A stretch of DNA of 64,000 bases from Hygrophila difformis (Eukaryota > Streptophyta > Magnoliopsida > Lamiales > Acanthaceae): contig JAOANR010000008.1 in assembly GCA_030278955.1 (NCBI GenBank), forward strand, positions 36,898,148 to 36,962,147. Direction: 5' to 3'. Under the pieces are notes generated by a model. The model saw only the letters and a list, made by a program, of their open reading frames with translations, ran no database searches and had not been told where the DNA came from. This document shows, in pieces, positions 1-12,705 of this stretch (its first letter is position 1; each line of letters begins with the position of its first letter). The translations under genes were made by a program, and so were the position numbers.

Positions 1-39
1 ACAAAGAAATGGTTAAGTGTTGGAAGGGATGCAGAAGCC

Positions 40-336
40 TAATTCGAATTGTTCAAATTCGAATTAATTCGAATTAGGGAATGAAGAGAGAAGAAACCCA
101 AAGGCAAGAAGAAGATGCAATTCGAATTGTCCAATTCGAATTAATTCGAATTGGCACAAACAATTCGAATTGCCAACAGATGCAAAGAAGCCAAGAAACC
201 CTCATCCAATTCGAGAAAAGACCAATTCGAATTCTTCACAACAATTCGAATTGACAACTGAAGGCCACATTTTCAGCTCAAGGAAGAAATCTCACAATTC
301 GAATTAATTCGAATTGGATGAGATAATTCGAACTTC
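40..336. repeat. AATTCGAATT palindrome array upstream of the 5' LTR TATA box
   Basis: About eleven copies of the perfect palindrome AATTCGAATT, several fused head to tail as AATTCGAATTAATTCGAATT. They are spaced irregularly and separated by unrelated sequence. The array ends about 70 bp before the TATA box at 407. The same motif forms a second array at 4145-4600 in this LTR but is absent from the 3' LTR, which has another palindrome at the matching places. Confidence 0.9.
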
Positions 337-406
337 ACTCAAAAATTCATCAAAAGCTGTGGAGCATGAGCACAACATTGGTGGGCCTAGGGTTTCGAAA
401 TTTGTC

Positions 407-414
407 TATAAAAG
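407..414 (+). promoter_or_regulatory. TATA box of the 5' LTR (TATAAAAG)
   Basis: TATAAAAG follows GGGCCTAGGGTTTC, the same arrangement as in the 3' LTR (GGGCCTAGGGTTTC then TATATAAG at 18715). It should mark the retroelement promoter and the U3/R side of the LTR. The transcription start is inferred, not visible. Confidence 0.6.
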
Positions 415-1025
415 CAGACCTTCCACAACAGAAAAAAAGGAAGAATTTTAACCAAAAAGCAGCTGGGACAAAAAGAACAACAGGAGGTTCCACACCCCTT
501 AAGGGTTAGGTAGGTAGTTTAGTTTAGTTTAGTTTATTTTTCTTGCAAGTAGTGTAATTTTTAGATGCTTTGATATTAGTTTAGTGTAGAAGCAGTTTGT
601 GTAACCCTTAGAGTAGCCATTTCCAGAATTTTTACATGTGTTCTAGTTAGAATAAACCCTACCTTCAAGCTAATGATGGTTTTGGGTTCTTTATTTTGCT
701 TTCAAAGTGCCAATACAAGAAAATTTCCAGAAATGGTGTTATTCATGTGTTTTGGCACTCTTTAATGTTTTCTTTAGAAATAAATGCTTAGCATGTTTGT
801 TTGTTTCAACTAGGCTACATTTATTATGTCCTAGTTGACATTCAAACTTAATAAATGCATGTTTGGTGGGCTGTTAGCTTGATTTTGTGCCTTAGAACTT
901 CAAATAAGTGTTTTTAGGTTTTAGATGTTTTTAAGGTTTGTTAGGATTTACCTTCATGCCTTATTTTTCCTGCCTTGATTTTTATTTTTTGCTGCCTTAG
1001 ATAACATAGGTGTTCTTAGCTTTAT

Positions 1026-3884
1026 TGTAACACCCCGGATTTGATAACCCAGGCCGAGGTGTCACCGCCGCACCTCCCTAGCAAGACACGGTTTCTCCGA
1101 GCTTGCTAAAGAGATGCAAGGCTATAAGTGTTGGAAAAAGTTTTAAAAGCAAGTCCGGAATTACTTAAAAATAATAATGTAATATCATCCATACATGATT
1201 AAAATAATAAGTTGCAGCGGAAATTTAAATATAAGGGCCGACATGGCCAAAACACGGGTTAAACAGGCCCGTTCATACGATAGTCCAATGCAAATTTAAG
1301 ATAAAGTATTCCCAAAAATTCCCATGCATGTACGTGCTCAGTATAATCCATATGCTCTGTAGGAAAAAGAATGAAATGGTTTGGGTCAGCAAAACGTGCT
1401 GAGTAAGTTAACACCTAGCATGATTTAGGGGTTTCAAAGCCTTTAATTAAATTTAATAAAGACATGCTTGTAGGTAATACACGATTTAAGTAAATCATCC
1501 ACTAATAATTAAATGGCATAATTTAAAACAAAGAAAATAGTCAATTCTCTTAATTCTCTCATGATTTCAGGATTTGGTATTTCAAGGATTTCACTCTTTC
1601 ACTTCCGTTCGATATGATCTAGTACAATATGTTCTCAGGAAAATGGACCCGCAAGCATTTAAACGCATCCTAGGGAATCAAACCCGTAGGATCAACACAC
1701 GTCCTAGGGAATCGAACCCGCAGGAAAACAAACAATCGCCCTTGGGGAATCGAACCCGCAAGAACTCAAATACATCCTAGGGAATTGAACCCGTAGGAAT
1801 CAACACACATCCTGGGGAATCGAACCCGCAGGAAAACAAACAATCGCCCTTGGGGAATCGAACCCGCAAGAACTCAAATACATCCTAGGGAATTGAACCC
1901 GTAGGAATCAACACACATCCTGGGGAATCGAACCCGCAGGTAAACATACAATCGCCCTTGGGGAATCAAACCCGCAAGGTAAGAACACATTTCGCAAGTT
2001 TCACATGTTTCTCAAAATATAACTTATACAAGTCGCTGTCTTACTCCATAATTATTTAAAAATTCATTTTAAGTCCAAAAATTGTGAAATTTCACCAGTA
2101 ACTCGAAAACATGGAGACGAACAAGTTTCATGTTTTAAGTTTCTCGATCCGGGTTAAGGAAACGAGCCAAAAATCAAGTCTTTCACCAAAGTAGCATGCT
2201 GTCAGGTTTCAGATTTTGACAAAGCTTCAAAACTCGACAATTTGACACATCAAATGGACTCCAAAAATTCTGAAATTTTATATGCACATACTAGACATGA
2301 TTTTCTACAACTTTTATTTAGATTGTGAAGATCAATTCGGGCTAGAAAATATAGGAACATGCTCATCAAGTTCGGACATCTACACTGTCAGATTTTCGAA
2401 AACATTTTACAAAGCAGTTTATGTTCGGATCGTTTTGGGGTAGCAAACGTTGATGAAAATCGATGAAATTTTTACACAACATAGTTTAATGTGTTAGGAT
2501 CAAAAGTCTAGTTTTGAGTTTTTCGGTTTGAACTCTTGAAGTAGGGGTTTTGATCCGATTACAAATCTGTTACAGTTTCATGTTCGACTTTTAGGGCAGG
2601 TCTGTTGGAGGCCATTTTCGGGTATCAAAACACAACGAAAAATTATGAAAATTTTACACAAACTAGATCTATGTCTTAGGAACATTTTTCATGTTTTGAG
2701 TTTTTCCGTTTGAGCAGTTTTATGTGTTCGAAAAATTCGCACAAAATTGTTGCGCTGAGGGTTTTTCGTGTTGACAGATTTTAGAGTTATTAAATCCATA
2801 TGTTTGGTTGCATTTTAAGTCACCCAAAACCAAGTAAGTATTAACTTACAGTGGGGATGATGTCTAGGAGGTCACGGGGTCGTCCGGAATCCACGGGATG
2901 TCACGAATGAACCTCCTCAAGTCGGTTTCTTCTTCCTTTGGCTCCGATTTGTGTTTGCATATGAAAATCCGTAAGTTAGAACGATGGCTATGGTATTAAA
3001 ACGAATATAAGACCTGATTTACATCTTACCAATAATCTAAAGCCTGAAGTCCTTGATCTAAACACTTTCTCGGTCGGATTCGGTCGCCGGAAAGTCGTCG
3101 GAAGGTCGTCGGAAAGTGAGGAACTTGTGTTTTCGGTTTTGGGAGAGTTTAAGATGAAGAAAAGGGTTTGGAGACTGAAAAGTTGGATAGGGAGCAGCCA
3201 ATTCTCGGCCTTATTGCCTTTCCCTCGGCTGGAATCAAGTTTCCAAAGTCGGGGTCGTAAATTTTGGCAAGAAATCGCCGAAATCGGGTAAGTTGGCAGC
3301 TGCTGCTGCACTGGCGCGCTGGTGGCGCGGTGTTAGGCAAAAGGGCGCGCGGCGGGCGCGCGGCCTGGTCTGGGCCGTGCGTTCGGACTGGGCCGTGCGA
3401 TCCCGTCGGGCCTTTTCTCCTCTCTTTCGGACTTCTGTGCTCTTACGTTTTCGGGCTCGATTTTTCGGGTCATTCTCGGATTACAAATTCTTATCTTAAA
3501 TTTATCTCGTCTCGAATTAATCCCGTATTCGAAATCTGGAGTTCGTCGCGTTTGGATTCGTCGGCTTCTAATTCGTCGTCCTTTGACTCCCATGCAACAA
3601 TTTATCTAATTAAATTATTTCCGACTCCACGGTTTCCTGGAATTAAAATTCTTTTCTTTCTTGAATTTAATTCCAATTCTTTTGACTCGATTTCATGGAA
3701 TGTCTTCGGGCTTCCTTTCCCTCCTTTATTCCATTTTGAATTTTTGAATCTATCGGCGTCTCATTTCCGAGCAATAATTTATTGTGCTAAATTATTTTCT
3801 TCTTCTCGGAGATATTTCAACCTTGATATTGATTAAGAAATAAATTTTATTCCTTTGGACGCCGATAAAATCCCGGGTATTACA
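1026..3884. mobile_element. Nested solo LTR, 2.86 kb, Ty3/gypsy-type ends, TSD TTTAT
   Basis: It begins TGTAACACCCCGGA and ends TCCCGGGTATTACA, which are near-perfect inverted termini of the TG...CA type. TTTAT is duplicated at 1021-1025 and 3885-3889. A 5-bp duplication around one LTR with no internal domain means a solo LTR left by recombination between two LTRs. Termini and length suit a long-LTR gypsy element, possibly the Tekay/Del chromovirus type; that lineage is inference. Short ORFs inside (for example 3264-3836) show no recognisable domain. It interrupts the Athila 5' LTR. Confidence 0.85.
1667..1990. repeat. Higher-order tandem repeat: 108-bp units of three ~36-bp monomers
   Basis: Nine monomers with the core CCTNGGGAATYRAACCCGYAGG follow each other from 1667. 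Every third monomer is most alike: the CCTRGGGAATCGAACCCGCAGG core starts at 1703, 1811 and 1919, exactly 108 bp apart. The array is internal to the solo LTR. The short ORF running through it is a by-product of the repeat. Confidence 0.85.
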
Positions 3885-4144
3885 TTTATTCATGCAGTTC
3901 TTGATTTACTAGATGTTTTAGGTTCTTTGATCTTTGAATCCTTTGTTTGTAGAAATAGGGTTTGAATCTTGCCAATACCCACTGGACATGTGTTTCTTTA
4001 TTTCTTGAAAACCTCACTAGGGTGGCTGTGAAGTGACATTGATGTGAGATGAGGGATTTAGTAAATCTAAACCCATCATTACAAGCACAGTGTACACCTA
4101 ACCCATACTTGTGATAACAAAAATTGTTAGTGTTTGAAAATGTG

Positions 4145-4600
4145 TAATACGAATTGAGGCAATTCGAATTATCTCGAATTGCCTAAGAAATTCGAATTGC
4201 ACAACCAAAAATTTCTTCATGAGGTTTCCAACCAATTCGAATTCTCTAATTCGAATTAATTCGAATTGGTTCACACAATTCGAATTGGCATGAGAAACCA
4301 CATTGTATAGCATACCACCCATTCATGCCTTAGTTTATTTCCCATCTCTTACCAATTCGAATTGTCCAATTCGAATTAATTCGAATTGCTGGACAATTCG
4401 AATTCACCTTCCCGTTGAGGTAAATGCCTTAGTCAATTTGAGCAAGAAAAGGACTTCGCCAATTCGAGTTGTCCAATTCGAATTAATTCGAATTGGTCAA
4501 TAATTCGAATTAGATGATGTTCCAATTTCTGGCAATGATTAATTGAGTAAAGTAATACTTCATCCTTCATTCTCAATTCGAATTAACCCAATAATTCGAA
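4145..4600. repeat. Second AATTCGAATT palindrome array in the 5' LTR
   Basis: About fifteen copies of AATTCGAATT, including three doubled forms, lie between ordinary LTR sequences downstream of the promoter. The matching place in the 3' LTR (19375-19940) holds the TACGACGCTA-type array instead. Confidence 0.9.
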
Positions 4601-6776
4601 TTGAACTATCCCTTCTATTTTGAAAACTCCAAAAACATTTTCTTTCATGATGTGTGTAAGTTGCATGGGTGTATTGGGCCTAGGCCCATTTCACCTAACT
4701 TTATCCATTACACATTTCAACCCATTAAGTGTCCATTTCTTACTTTTGTGTTTTCTCTTTCATTGTGTGTATGAACGGATAATGAGAAACACCACAGATT
4801 AATGTTGGTGAAAGGTCCCTTCACAGGGATATCGACTAACCCGTCTTCTGTGTGTCAATCATTATCTGTTATTTTGCATGATCTGGTTAGTGGTTGGTGG
4901 AAGCTTCGGCGAGCGTTCGCTTCACTAAGAGTTTCGATTAGTCACTCAGCCAATTCCTAATCAGATACAGTTTTAATTTTCCTTATCTTAATTTCTCAAC
5001 CTGAATTCAAGTTGCAATAGTATTAATTGATGTCGACCAACATCAGTTAAGACGTATTACAGCAAGAAATATGTGGGTTTTTCTTCCACTCACGGACAAA
5101 AGAAAACTAAATGACGGCGGTCACCGTTGTTTGGAATTCTTTCTGACAAAAATCAGTCATCTGGGAAAAATTGGGAACCGGACAGCAGATGTTTGCAGTC
5201 CGGAAAACCCCAACTATCTCTAGCATTTTTTTAGCCAATTTCTTCTCATCTCAGGCTAATCCACCTTTGTGTATCGCATTCTGTCTAACCCCACCTCATA
5301 TTTTGGGGTACCGTATTTTCCTTTTCATATACTTGTATGCATGATACTATTATGTAGATGTTCTGGTCTTATTGCTATCTTGGGGATCCTTCCCCTTGGA
5401 CACAGAAGTCTTGATATAAATCGGATGTTGCATAATAAATTTCCAACAAAAACTCCTTTATAAAATCCGGATCTGAGTAAGGGATAAATTCAACAGTTAT
5501 GACTAATTCATATTCCACTGGGGGTTGATTTTGAGAGCTTAGAAGCAGAGTCAGCGATTAGGTCTCATCTAGACTGAAAGGATCTGTGTTTTAATTGAGA
5601 GTTTAGTACCTGTCTAGGGAATGATTTTCAAATATTCATTTGCTTCTCAAAACTGCTGCGTGTTGGAAATCTGATATTAGATATCGCATTAAGTCAATAT
5701 CCACTTGGGTGTAGATGAGATGTGATAAATAATACTAGAGGAACAACATATAGGCCTTGGTGAATTTCTAAGGTAGGGTCGAGTATTCCTTCGACTACTA
5801 TCTTCTTCTGCCAAAGTCTAGAATTGAGTCTTGAGTGAGTACATCCGGAACAGATTCATCTATGAATTTGTTTCATTTAGTTTGTATCTCATAACTACCC
5901 AGATGTTGTAAGCCCTGTGGCTTATTGATATCTCGGGGGTTCTTGATCTGCATCTGGTCACCAAGACCAGGGGGTCTTTTATACTAACGGAAAGAGACGT
6001 TTTTAACGATTCCGAGTGATAGATTTAAAATGCTTTCTTTACAGCTTTCTTTACTGCTTTCCTTTAAATGCTTTCATAGAGGTCACTCGGAAGAATTAGG
6101 GGTTGTCCATCTGTTAAAAGGTTTGAGAGTTATGGAATGGTTTGAGGCTTGATTTGAAACTTAGGGTGTGACATGGGGGAATGATAGGAGTACTTGGCAT
6201 GTCAACTAATGATGTGTCAGGTGTTGCTTATCCACCACAGATGAATAATACGCCTTAACATGGCCATGTGAGGGCAGTTGTGAGTCTGTGGTATCTTAGA
6301 AATTGAGGTCTTAAGAGCATGTAAATTCTCACCGTAAGTACCTGTCTGTTGAAGGGAACATGGCGTAGAAAGCATGAGAGTTAGCTAACTAGAGGATTAT
6401 CCCAAGCTAAGATCTGTGTATAAAAATGGAAGTTTAACTGTGTTTCATCTGAATCTTGTCCAATCTTTGTTATTTCCTCCCTGTCCCTTCTGTCATATTT
6501 AAATCTGCTTTCTAGATAGTGTAGCGCAGTTTTACATGCTTTCGTAGTATAGATTTAATTGCTTTCTTCGATCTAGTTTACCATGCTTTGTAGAATAATT
6601 TTTACTGCTTTCATGATCTGGTTTAATTATGTCAAGTAGTTGTTAGAAACCCTTGCAAAACTTGAAACGAGTAACCGAGTGGAAAATCTTAGTAAACGAC
6701 GTGGGCCCTGCTTCCATCGCACATCCGCCAGTGAACGATCCGGTACTTACTATAGATTACTGCAATTTTTGACTCC

Positions 6777-7552
6777 GTGCGCTTTCGGGATGCACAGTTT
6801 CTTGACACGAGTAAGTAAAAACATAACATTTTGGGAAAATACTCATACAGTGGGAAGATGTTCAAAAGCTTCATGGCAGGCGCTTTCGTGACATGAAATT
6901 ATGAGAAGCATCATGGTGCAGATACCAGGGACTTTCAGGGTGACAGACTGAAGGTCAATCCCGGTTGCACCGTGATATTTGTCAAAAGTTTCATGGCGGG
7001 AAGGACCACAGCGCCGTTTGAGATTAAAACACCCCACATGAGTAATAAAAAGCGGGAATCATAACATATCCTTAAACCCTTCCCTACATCATAACCCTTT
7101 TCATTTAATAAATCCACACCTGATATTTCAGAAAATTACTCGTGTTAATGAAATTCGTCAAAAGTTTCAGTGCGCTTTCGGGGGCACAGTTTCTTAACAC
7201 GAGTAATAAAAACGTGACAACCTATAATATATCCCTAATCCTAACTCCGCCATCATAAATTGGTTTCATTAAATAAAATTGAAAACCAGGATTATGACTT
7301 TTCAGAAAATACTCATGTAGTGGGAACTTGTCAAAAGTTTCATGGCAAGGATCTTCAAGGCAGGAGATTGTCAAAAGTTTCATGCCGGGGAGGTCCACAG
7401 TGCCGTTTGAAATCAAAAGTTTCTCACATGAGTAATAAAAAGTGTAATATATCCTTAAACCCCTTTCCCACGAATCATAACTCTTTCTTTTAATAAATTT
7501 AACTTGGGATATTTTAGAAAATACTCGTGTGACGAAATTGTTAAAAGTTTCA
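6777..7552 (+). repeat. Tandemly duplicated LTR end module (two copies, 393 and 383 bp)
   Basis: Both copies start GTGCGCTTTCGGG and end CAAAAGTTTCA or TAAAAGTTTCA: 6777-7169 and 7170-7552. The 3' LTR has only one copy, 22264-22646, which differs from the second copy at three positions. The first copy is much more diverged. Inside the modules, short runs resembling the LTR/primer-site junction (AAAGTTTCATGGCGGGAAGG, AAAGTTTCATGCCGGGGAGG) recur, as if pieces of the leader had been absorbed into the LTR. Confidence 0.8.
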
Positions 7553-7570
7553 TGGCGCCGTTGCCGGGGA
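7553..7570 (+). promoter_or_regulatory. Primer-binding site, tRNA-Asp type
   Basis: TGGCGCCGTTGCCGGGGA starts directly after the LTR end TTTCA. This is the minus-strand priming site typical of Athila elements. Its position fixes the end of the 5' LTR. The leader 7571-7711 carries no gene. Confidence 0.85.
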
Positions 7571-7711
7571 GGATGCAGCGCCGTTTTATTAGAGAATTAC
7601 ATTCCTCATTGCTCTTAGTTAGCTTATACATATAAATATAAATATTCACCTCCGAAACCAATTCTAACCTGGGGAATGTGCAGGTACTGTCATAGCTAAG
7701 ACCTCTGTTCT

Positions 7712-10700
7712 ATGCAAAAGAGAAAGGAGACCCCAGCCGAGATCCCGTTCAACGCAGAGATCGAAAAAACAGCTCGTCGTCTGAGGGCGGAGGCTAGACA
7801 AAGAAAGGAACGGGAAAGGCAAGCTCTACTCTCTCCAAGCACAAGCAGTGACATCTCAGACATGGCGGATAACCATGGCAATCCCCCAAACATTCCACCT
7901 AACCCACCACTCCAAAACATCCAAGAGGACCCAGAAGACGTTGATGATGAGAACTTGGAGGATCTCCCCCCTCAGGTCATTCAGGGAGGTGAGAACCCCC
8001 CAAATCTCGAGCAGCAACCCTTCGAGGTGCCTCCACCCAACCCAAACCACCAAAACCTCCAAAACAACCCACTTAACCAGAATAATCCAAATAACCAAAA
8101 TTTTCAGAATCCTCAATTTCCAAACCCCCAGTTTAACCAAAACCAGAATCATCCTAACCCTAACGATTTCAACGATCCCAGAAATTACTATCCGAATCAG
8201 AACTTTTACCCACAGCAATACCAAGGAGGGCCAGGGAACAATCAATAGGCAGCCGCAGCTGACTATATGCAGCCCATTCTGGAACCGTATTTGAACATTC
8301 CTGGACAAGCTCCCTTTTTGGCCAGGAATTTCGAATTGAAACCGGCACTCATCAATCTCGTTCAGAGCAATCATTTTGCTGGGGCAAGTCATGAAGACCC
8401 ACATGATCATTTGCAAACTTTCTTAGAGCTATGTGACACCATTAAGAATCAAAATGTATCTGCTAACACTATTCGATTGAGATTATTTCCCTTCTCTTTG
8501 ACTAGTGGAGCGCGAACATGGTATAAATCACTGCCAATTAATCAGAAGTCCACCTGGGAGGAAGTGATCCGAAACTTCCTGGCAAAATACTTTCCGGAAT
8601 CCAAGGTGGATGAATGTCGTTCCAAAATCGCGGAATTCAAGATGAAGCCAGATGAGTCCCTGTATGACGCAAAGGAACGGTTCTTCAACCTGCTCAGAAA
8701 GTGCCCCCAACATGGCTTCCATGAGTGGGAGCAATTAAGGAAGTTTTACAGCGGTTTGACCCCATCCTGGAAATACATGCTTGATGCTGCTGGTGGTCAA
8801 CATTTGCTATACATACCAATGGATCAGGCCTGGGGCAAGATTGAAGCAATGAGTGTAAATAGATCTGTTCTAACTGATGATGTTGATCCCCCTCCGCCTC
8901 GTGGTTTATGTGTTGTAGGTACAGTAGGGAAATCTGAACTGGACAAACTAAAAGACCAAGTGGCCGTCTTGGCCTTGAATCAAGAAGCTGGGAGCTCTAC
9001 ACAGACTCAAAATGCTGAGGCTGTTTGCGGGACTTGCCAAGGCCCGCATCCCACTGAGTCCTGTCAGCAAGTGGCGAATGAAAGCTGTAACTATGCAGGT
9101 GGATTCCAAAACCGGCACCCGAACCTTTCATATTCCAACAACAACGCTTTGAATTCCCACCTGTTGACCCAGCCCCAACAGTTCAACCAACCAAGGCCCC
9201 AGCATTTTAACCCCAGTTTTCAGCCTCAGATTCTAGCTAGGCCACCTCAAAACCAAAATTTCCAAAACTTTCAGCAGCCACAGAATCAGTTTGTCCCAAA
9301 TCAGAATCAGCCGCAGAATCAGAATCAGTTTGTTCAAAACCAAGGTCAGAACCAGAATTGGAACCAAAACCAGCAGAAACCCCCTTCCAGATTAGAGACC
9401 CTCATGACTGACTTCATTACCAGCCAAAAGGAAATCAACACTCAGTTGCAGTCTTCTACCCGGAATGTGGAGACGCAGGTTACACAAATGGCCAAGGAAA
9501 TGCAGAAAAGAGACCAAGGAACTCTACCCAGCACTGCTGAGAAGAACCCTCAGTGTAAAGCCATCACACTGAAGTCTGGTAAAGTTTTGGAGGGACCCAA
9601 GGGCAAAGAGAAACTGGTACAAGAAAATGAACTGGAAAGTGACATTGAGGAGAATGAAAAGGAAGCCGAAAAGGAGACAGCCAATCTGCAGACTGATGCT
9701 GCACCTGAAACGACTGAAACAGATATGGGTACAGGTGGAGGTACAACTTCCTTCCCTTTACCACAAAAACAATTTGATAATAAAAAGTTCATGCCAAGGG
9801 TGCCATACCCGGCCCAACTTAAAAATCAAGAACAGGACCTTAAATTTGAAAAATTTCTGAAAAGGTTGCAAAAAGTAGAAATAACTATTCCTCTCATCGA
9901 AATGATAGCTGAAATGCCAGCATACGCTAAATTTCTGAAAGAATTAGTTTCAGGAAAAAGAAAAATTGAGCAGGAAGAACTGGTAGTTCTTAACAATACA
10001 TGCAGTGCTATCATCCAGCGCAAGCTTCCTGAGAAGCAAGAAGATCCAGGCTGTTGCACGCTGCCGATTCAAATCGGGAAAATCAAAGCAGGAAAAGGCC
10101 TTTGTGATCTTGGTTCTAGCATCAATGTTATACCTTTGGCAATGGTGCAACGCGTCAAGCTGGGACATATCGAGCCAGTCAAGATGAGACTCCAATTAGC
10201 AGACAGATCCATCACGAAGCCTGTCGGCATCCTCAAGGACATCATAGTGAAGAATGGGAATATCTTATTCCCAGTTGATTTTGTGATTCTAGACATAGAG
10301 GAGGATCTAGACATGCCATTGATCTTAGGGAGGTCGTTCCTTGCAATAGGCGGAGCACTGATAGATGCAAAAGCTGGACGAGTAACACTGCGAGTCGATG
10401 AGGAAGAAGTTACATTTGACATGGCACAATTACAGAAATACCCAGATGACGGGTTCTGTTCATCAAAATCTGTAATAGTTAGGAGTGAGGAGAGAGAGCT
10501 TGACTCTGGATTTGATCATGAAATGATGCTGGATGAACTATCAAAGCAGGTACTGAGACCTGCTAGCATGGAGCACAAAGGATGCAAAGCCGTTCACTTT
10601 GCCGATCCCGAGACAGGGGATTTGGAGGAGTTTGACGGCACCGAATTCTATGAGGACGCCAACCAAGAGGAGGCGGATCCTGTACTGATGCAGGATCCGA

Positions 10701-11317
10701 AAGGTAAAACTGATTTTCCCCCATCTAATTCTCGCAAATTACTCCCTTCAGTGGAATGCCCACCAGAGCTTGAACTAAAAATCTTACCGGAACATCTTAA
10801 GTATGCGTTTCTAGCAGAACATAAAAAATTACCGGTAATTGTGTCAGCCAAGTTGACACAAGCTCAAGAAAAGGCTCTGGTGGGAGTGCTTAAAAATTAT
10901 GTGCGTGCAATCGGTTGGACCATTTCTGATATCAAAGGAATAAGCCCTTCTGTTTGTATGCACAGGATTTTAATGGAGGAGAATTTCAAGCCTTCACGCC
11001 AGCCCCAACGAAGATTGAACCCACCCATGCAAGAAGTGGTAAGAAAGGAAGTGATCAAGCTGTTAGACGCCGGTATTATATACCCGATTTCTGATAGCAA
11101 ATGGATCAGTCCTGTGCAGGTTGTTCCGAAGCGGGGTGGGATGTGCATCACGCAGAATGAACAAGGGGAGGAAATTGCCACGCGCACAGTCACCGGATGG
11201 AGAGTCTGCATAGACTACCGGAAGTTGAACGAGGCAACTCGCAAGGACCATTTTCCTTTACATTTATCGATCAAATGTTGGAACGGTTGGTGGGAAGAGA
11301 GTTTTATTGTTTTTTAG
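7712..11317 (+). pseudogene. Athila gag, protease and N-terminal RT, broken by an amber stop and a frameshift
   Basis: One frame runs from the ATG at 7712 to 11317, interrupted only by TAG at 8246-8248. Before the stop lies a 178-residue stretch rich in Pro, Asn and Gln; after it comes the gag core (from about 8280). A CX2CX3HX4C knuckle (CGTCQGPHPTESC) lies near 9026 and a long Gln/Asn-rich run follows. The aspartic protease shows CDLGSS near 10103 and ILGRSFL near 10323. RT begins near 10950 (AGIIYPI, SPVQVVPK). The frame is lost near 11268, where one base is missing just after the HFPL motif and the rest of RT continues in another frame. Family role: capsid formation, polyprotein processing and DNA synthesis in virus-like particles. 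The copy cannot make full Gag-Pol. Confidence 0.85.
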
Positions 11318-12705
11318 ATGGTTATTCTGGATACAATCCAATAGTGATCGCCAGTGAAGATCACGAAAAAACTACCTTTACATGCCCCTATGGCACTTTT
11401 GCCTATAGGCGCATGCCTTTTGGATTATGCAATGCACCAGCTACTTTTCAAAGATGCATGATGTCTATATTCTCTGAATTTATCGAAAAATGCATTGAGG
11501 TCTTCATAGATGACTTCTCTGTATATGGAGATACGTTCGATGAATGTTTGACTAATCTTGCTAAGATTTTAAAGAGATGTGAGGACACTAACCTGGTTTT
11601 AAATTGGGAAAAGTGCCATTTTATGGTCACTGAGGGCATAGTGTTAGGTCATCGCATTTCTCGTGCAGGCATCGAGGTTGATCCAGCCAAAGTTTCTGTC
11701 ATTTCCAATCTCCCTCTCCCCAACTCAATAAAATCAGTTAGGAGCTTCTTAGGGCATGCCGGTTTTTACCGGAGATTCATTAAGGATTTCTCTAAAATTG
11801 CCAAGCCGCTCACTAATCTGCTTTGTAAAGAAAATTCTTTCTTAATAAATGAAGCGTGTGTCCAAGCCTTTGACACGCTCAAGAAGATGTTGGTTTTTGC
11901 ACCGATAGTGCAACCACCCGATTGGTCAATACCTTTCGAGGTAATGTGCGATGCTAGTGATCTCGCCGTAGGTGCAGTACTCGGGCAACATAAGGATGGG
12001 AGACACTGCGTAATTCATTACGCAAGTCATGCCCTGAATGAGGCCCAAGTTAACTACACCACAACGGAGAAAGAAATGTATGCTGTAGTCTTCGCGTTTG
12101 ACAAGTTCAGACAGTATCTGATAGGTACGAAGACCATAGTGTACACCGATCATACAGCATTGAGATACTTGTTTAGCAAACAAGATGCCAAACCTCGATT
12201 AATCAGGTGGGTACTTCTGTTGCAAGAATTCGACATCATAATAAAAGATAGGCGAGGTCGAGATAATGGTGTTGCTGACCACTTATCTCGATTAGAAAAT
12301 GATAAAAAGGAAAAAGCCGTTAACGAAGAGTTCCCGGACGAACAGTTGTTCGCTTTACACTTGCACGATCAAGCTTGCCCATGGTTTTCCGACATCGCTA
12401 ACTTCTTGGCGTGCGGAATAACCCCACAGTTTTCGAACTATCATCAGAAGAATAAGTTCAACCGAGATGTATTAAATTACTTCTGGGAAGAACCTTATCT
12501 CTTCAAACACTGCGCCGATTCAATAATCAGGCGATGTGTGACCGAGCATGAAGCCTATCAAATTGTCAGAAAATGCCATGAATCAGAATATGGAGGTCAC
12601 CATGGTCCCGCTCGAACGGCCCACAAGGTCCTCGAATGTGGATTTTATTGGCCTCACATCTATGAGAATTGCAGGACATTTGTGAAAGGTTGCGACAAAT
12701 GCTAA
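11270..12705 (+). pseudogene. Athila RT, RNase H and integrase zinc finger
   Basis: The frame continues RT after the frameshift: [26 protein letters not shown] and the catalytic box FIDDFSVYG near 11503. RNase H follows with [14 protein letters not shown] and YTDHTALRY. The HHCC integrase finger ([10 protein letters not shown] through [11 protein letters not shown]) lies at the end. TAA at 12703-12705 directly follows the last finger cysteine. The integrase core resumes in the same frame after it, so this is a nonsense change and not a natural end. Confidence 0.85.

Larger units (their letters stand above)
1..7552 (+). repeat. 5' LTR of the Athila element (start outside window, split by a nested solo LTR)
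   Basis: Blocks of this region align in order with the 3' LTR: the TATA region (about 380-420 with 18690-18725), the TTTGCATG(A/G)TCTGG block (4870 with 20390), the TCAGCGATTAGGTCTCATCTAGACTGAAAGG region (5548 with 21038), the AAATGCTTTCTTTACMGCTTTC block (6030 with 21515) and the GACGTGGGCCCTGCTT block (6700 with 22188). Much of the rest is clearly diverged by eye. It ends in TTTCA at 7552, directly before the primer-binding site. Comparing TATA distances suggests that about 200 bp of the LTR start lie outside the window. No gene is seen apart from the nested element. Confidence 0.8.

Noticed and set aside
1574..1780. 68-residue ORF near 1574
   Set aside because: It is read through the 36/108-bp tandem repeat and reflects repeat periodicity.
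2988..3593. Overlapping - strand ORFs in the solo LTR
   Set aside because: Mutually overlapping frames without motifs; no gene-like start or splice context.
3264..3836. 190-residue ORF in the solo LTR
   Set aside because: It lies entirely inside a defined LTR, overlaps several other open frames and has no domain; the open frame comes from base composition.
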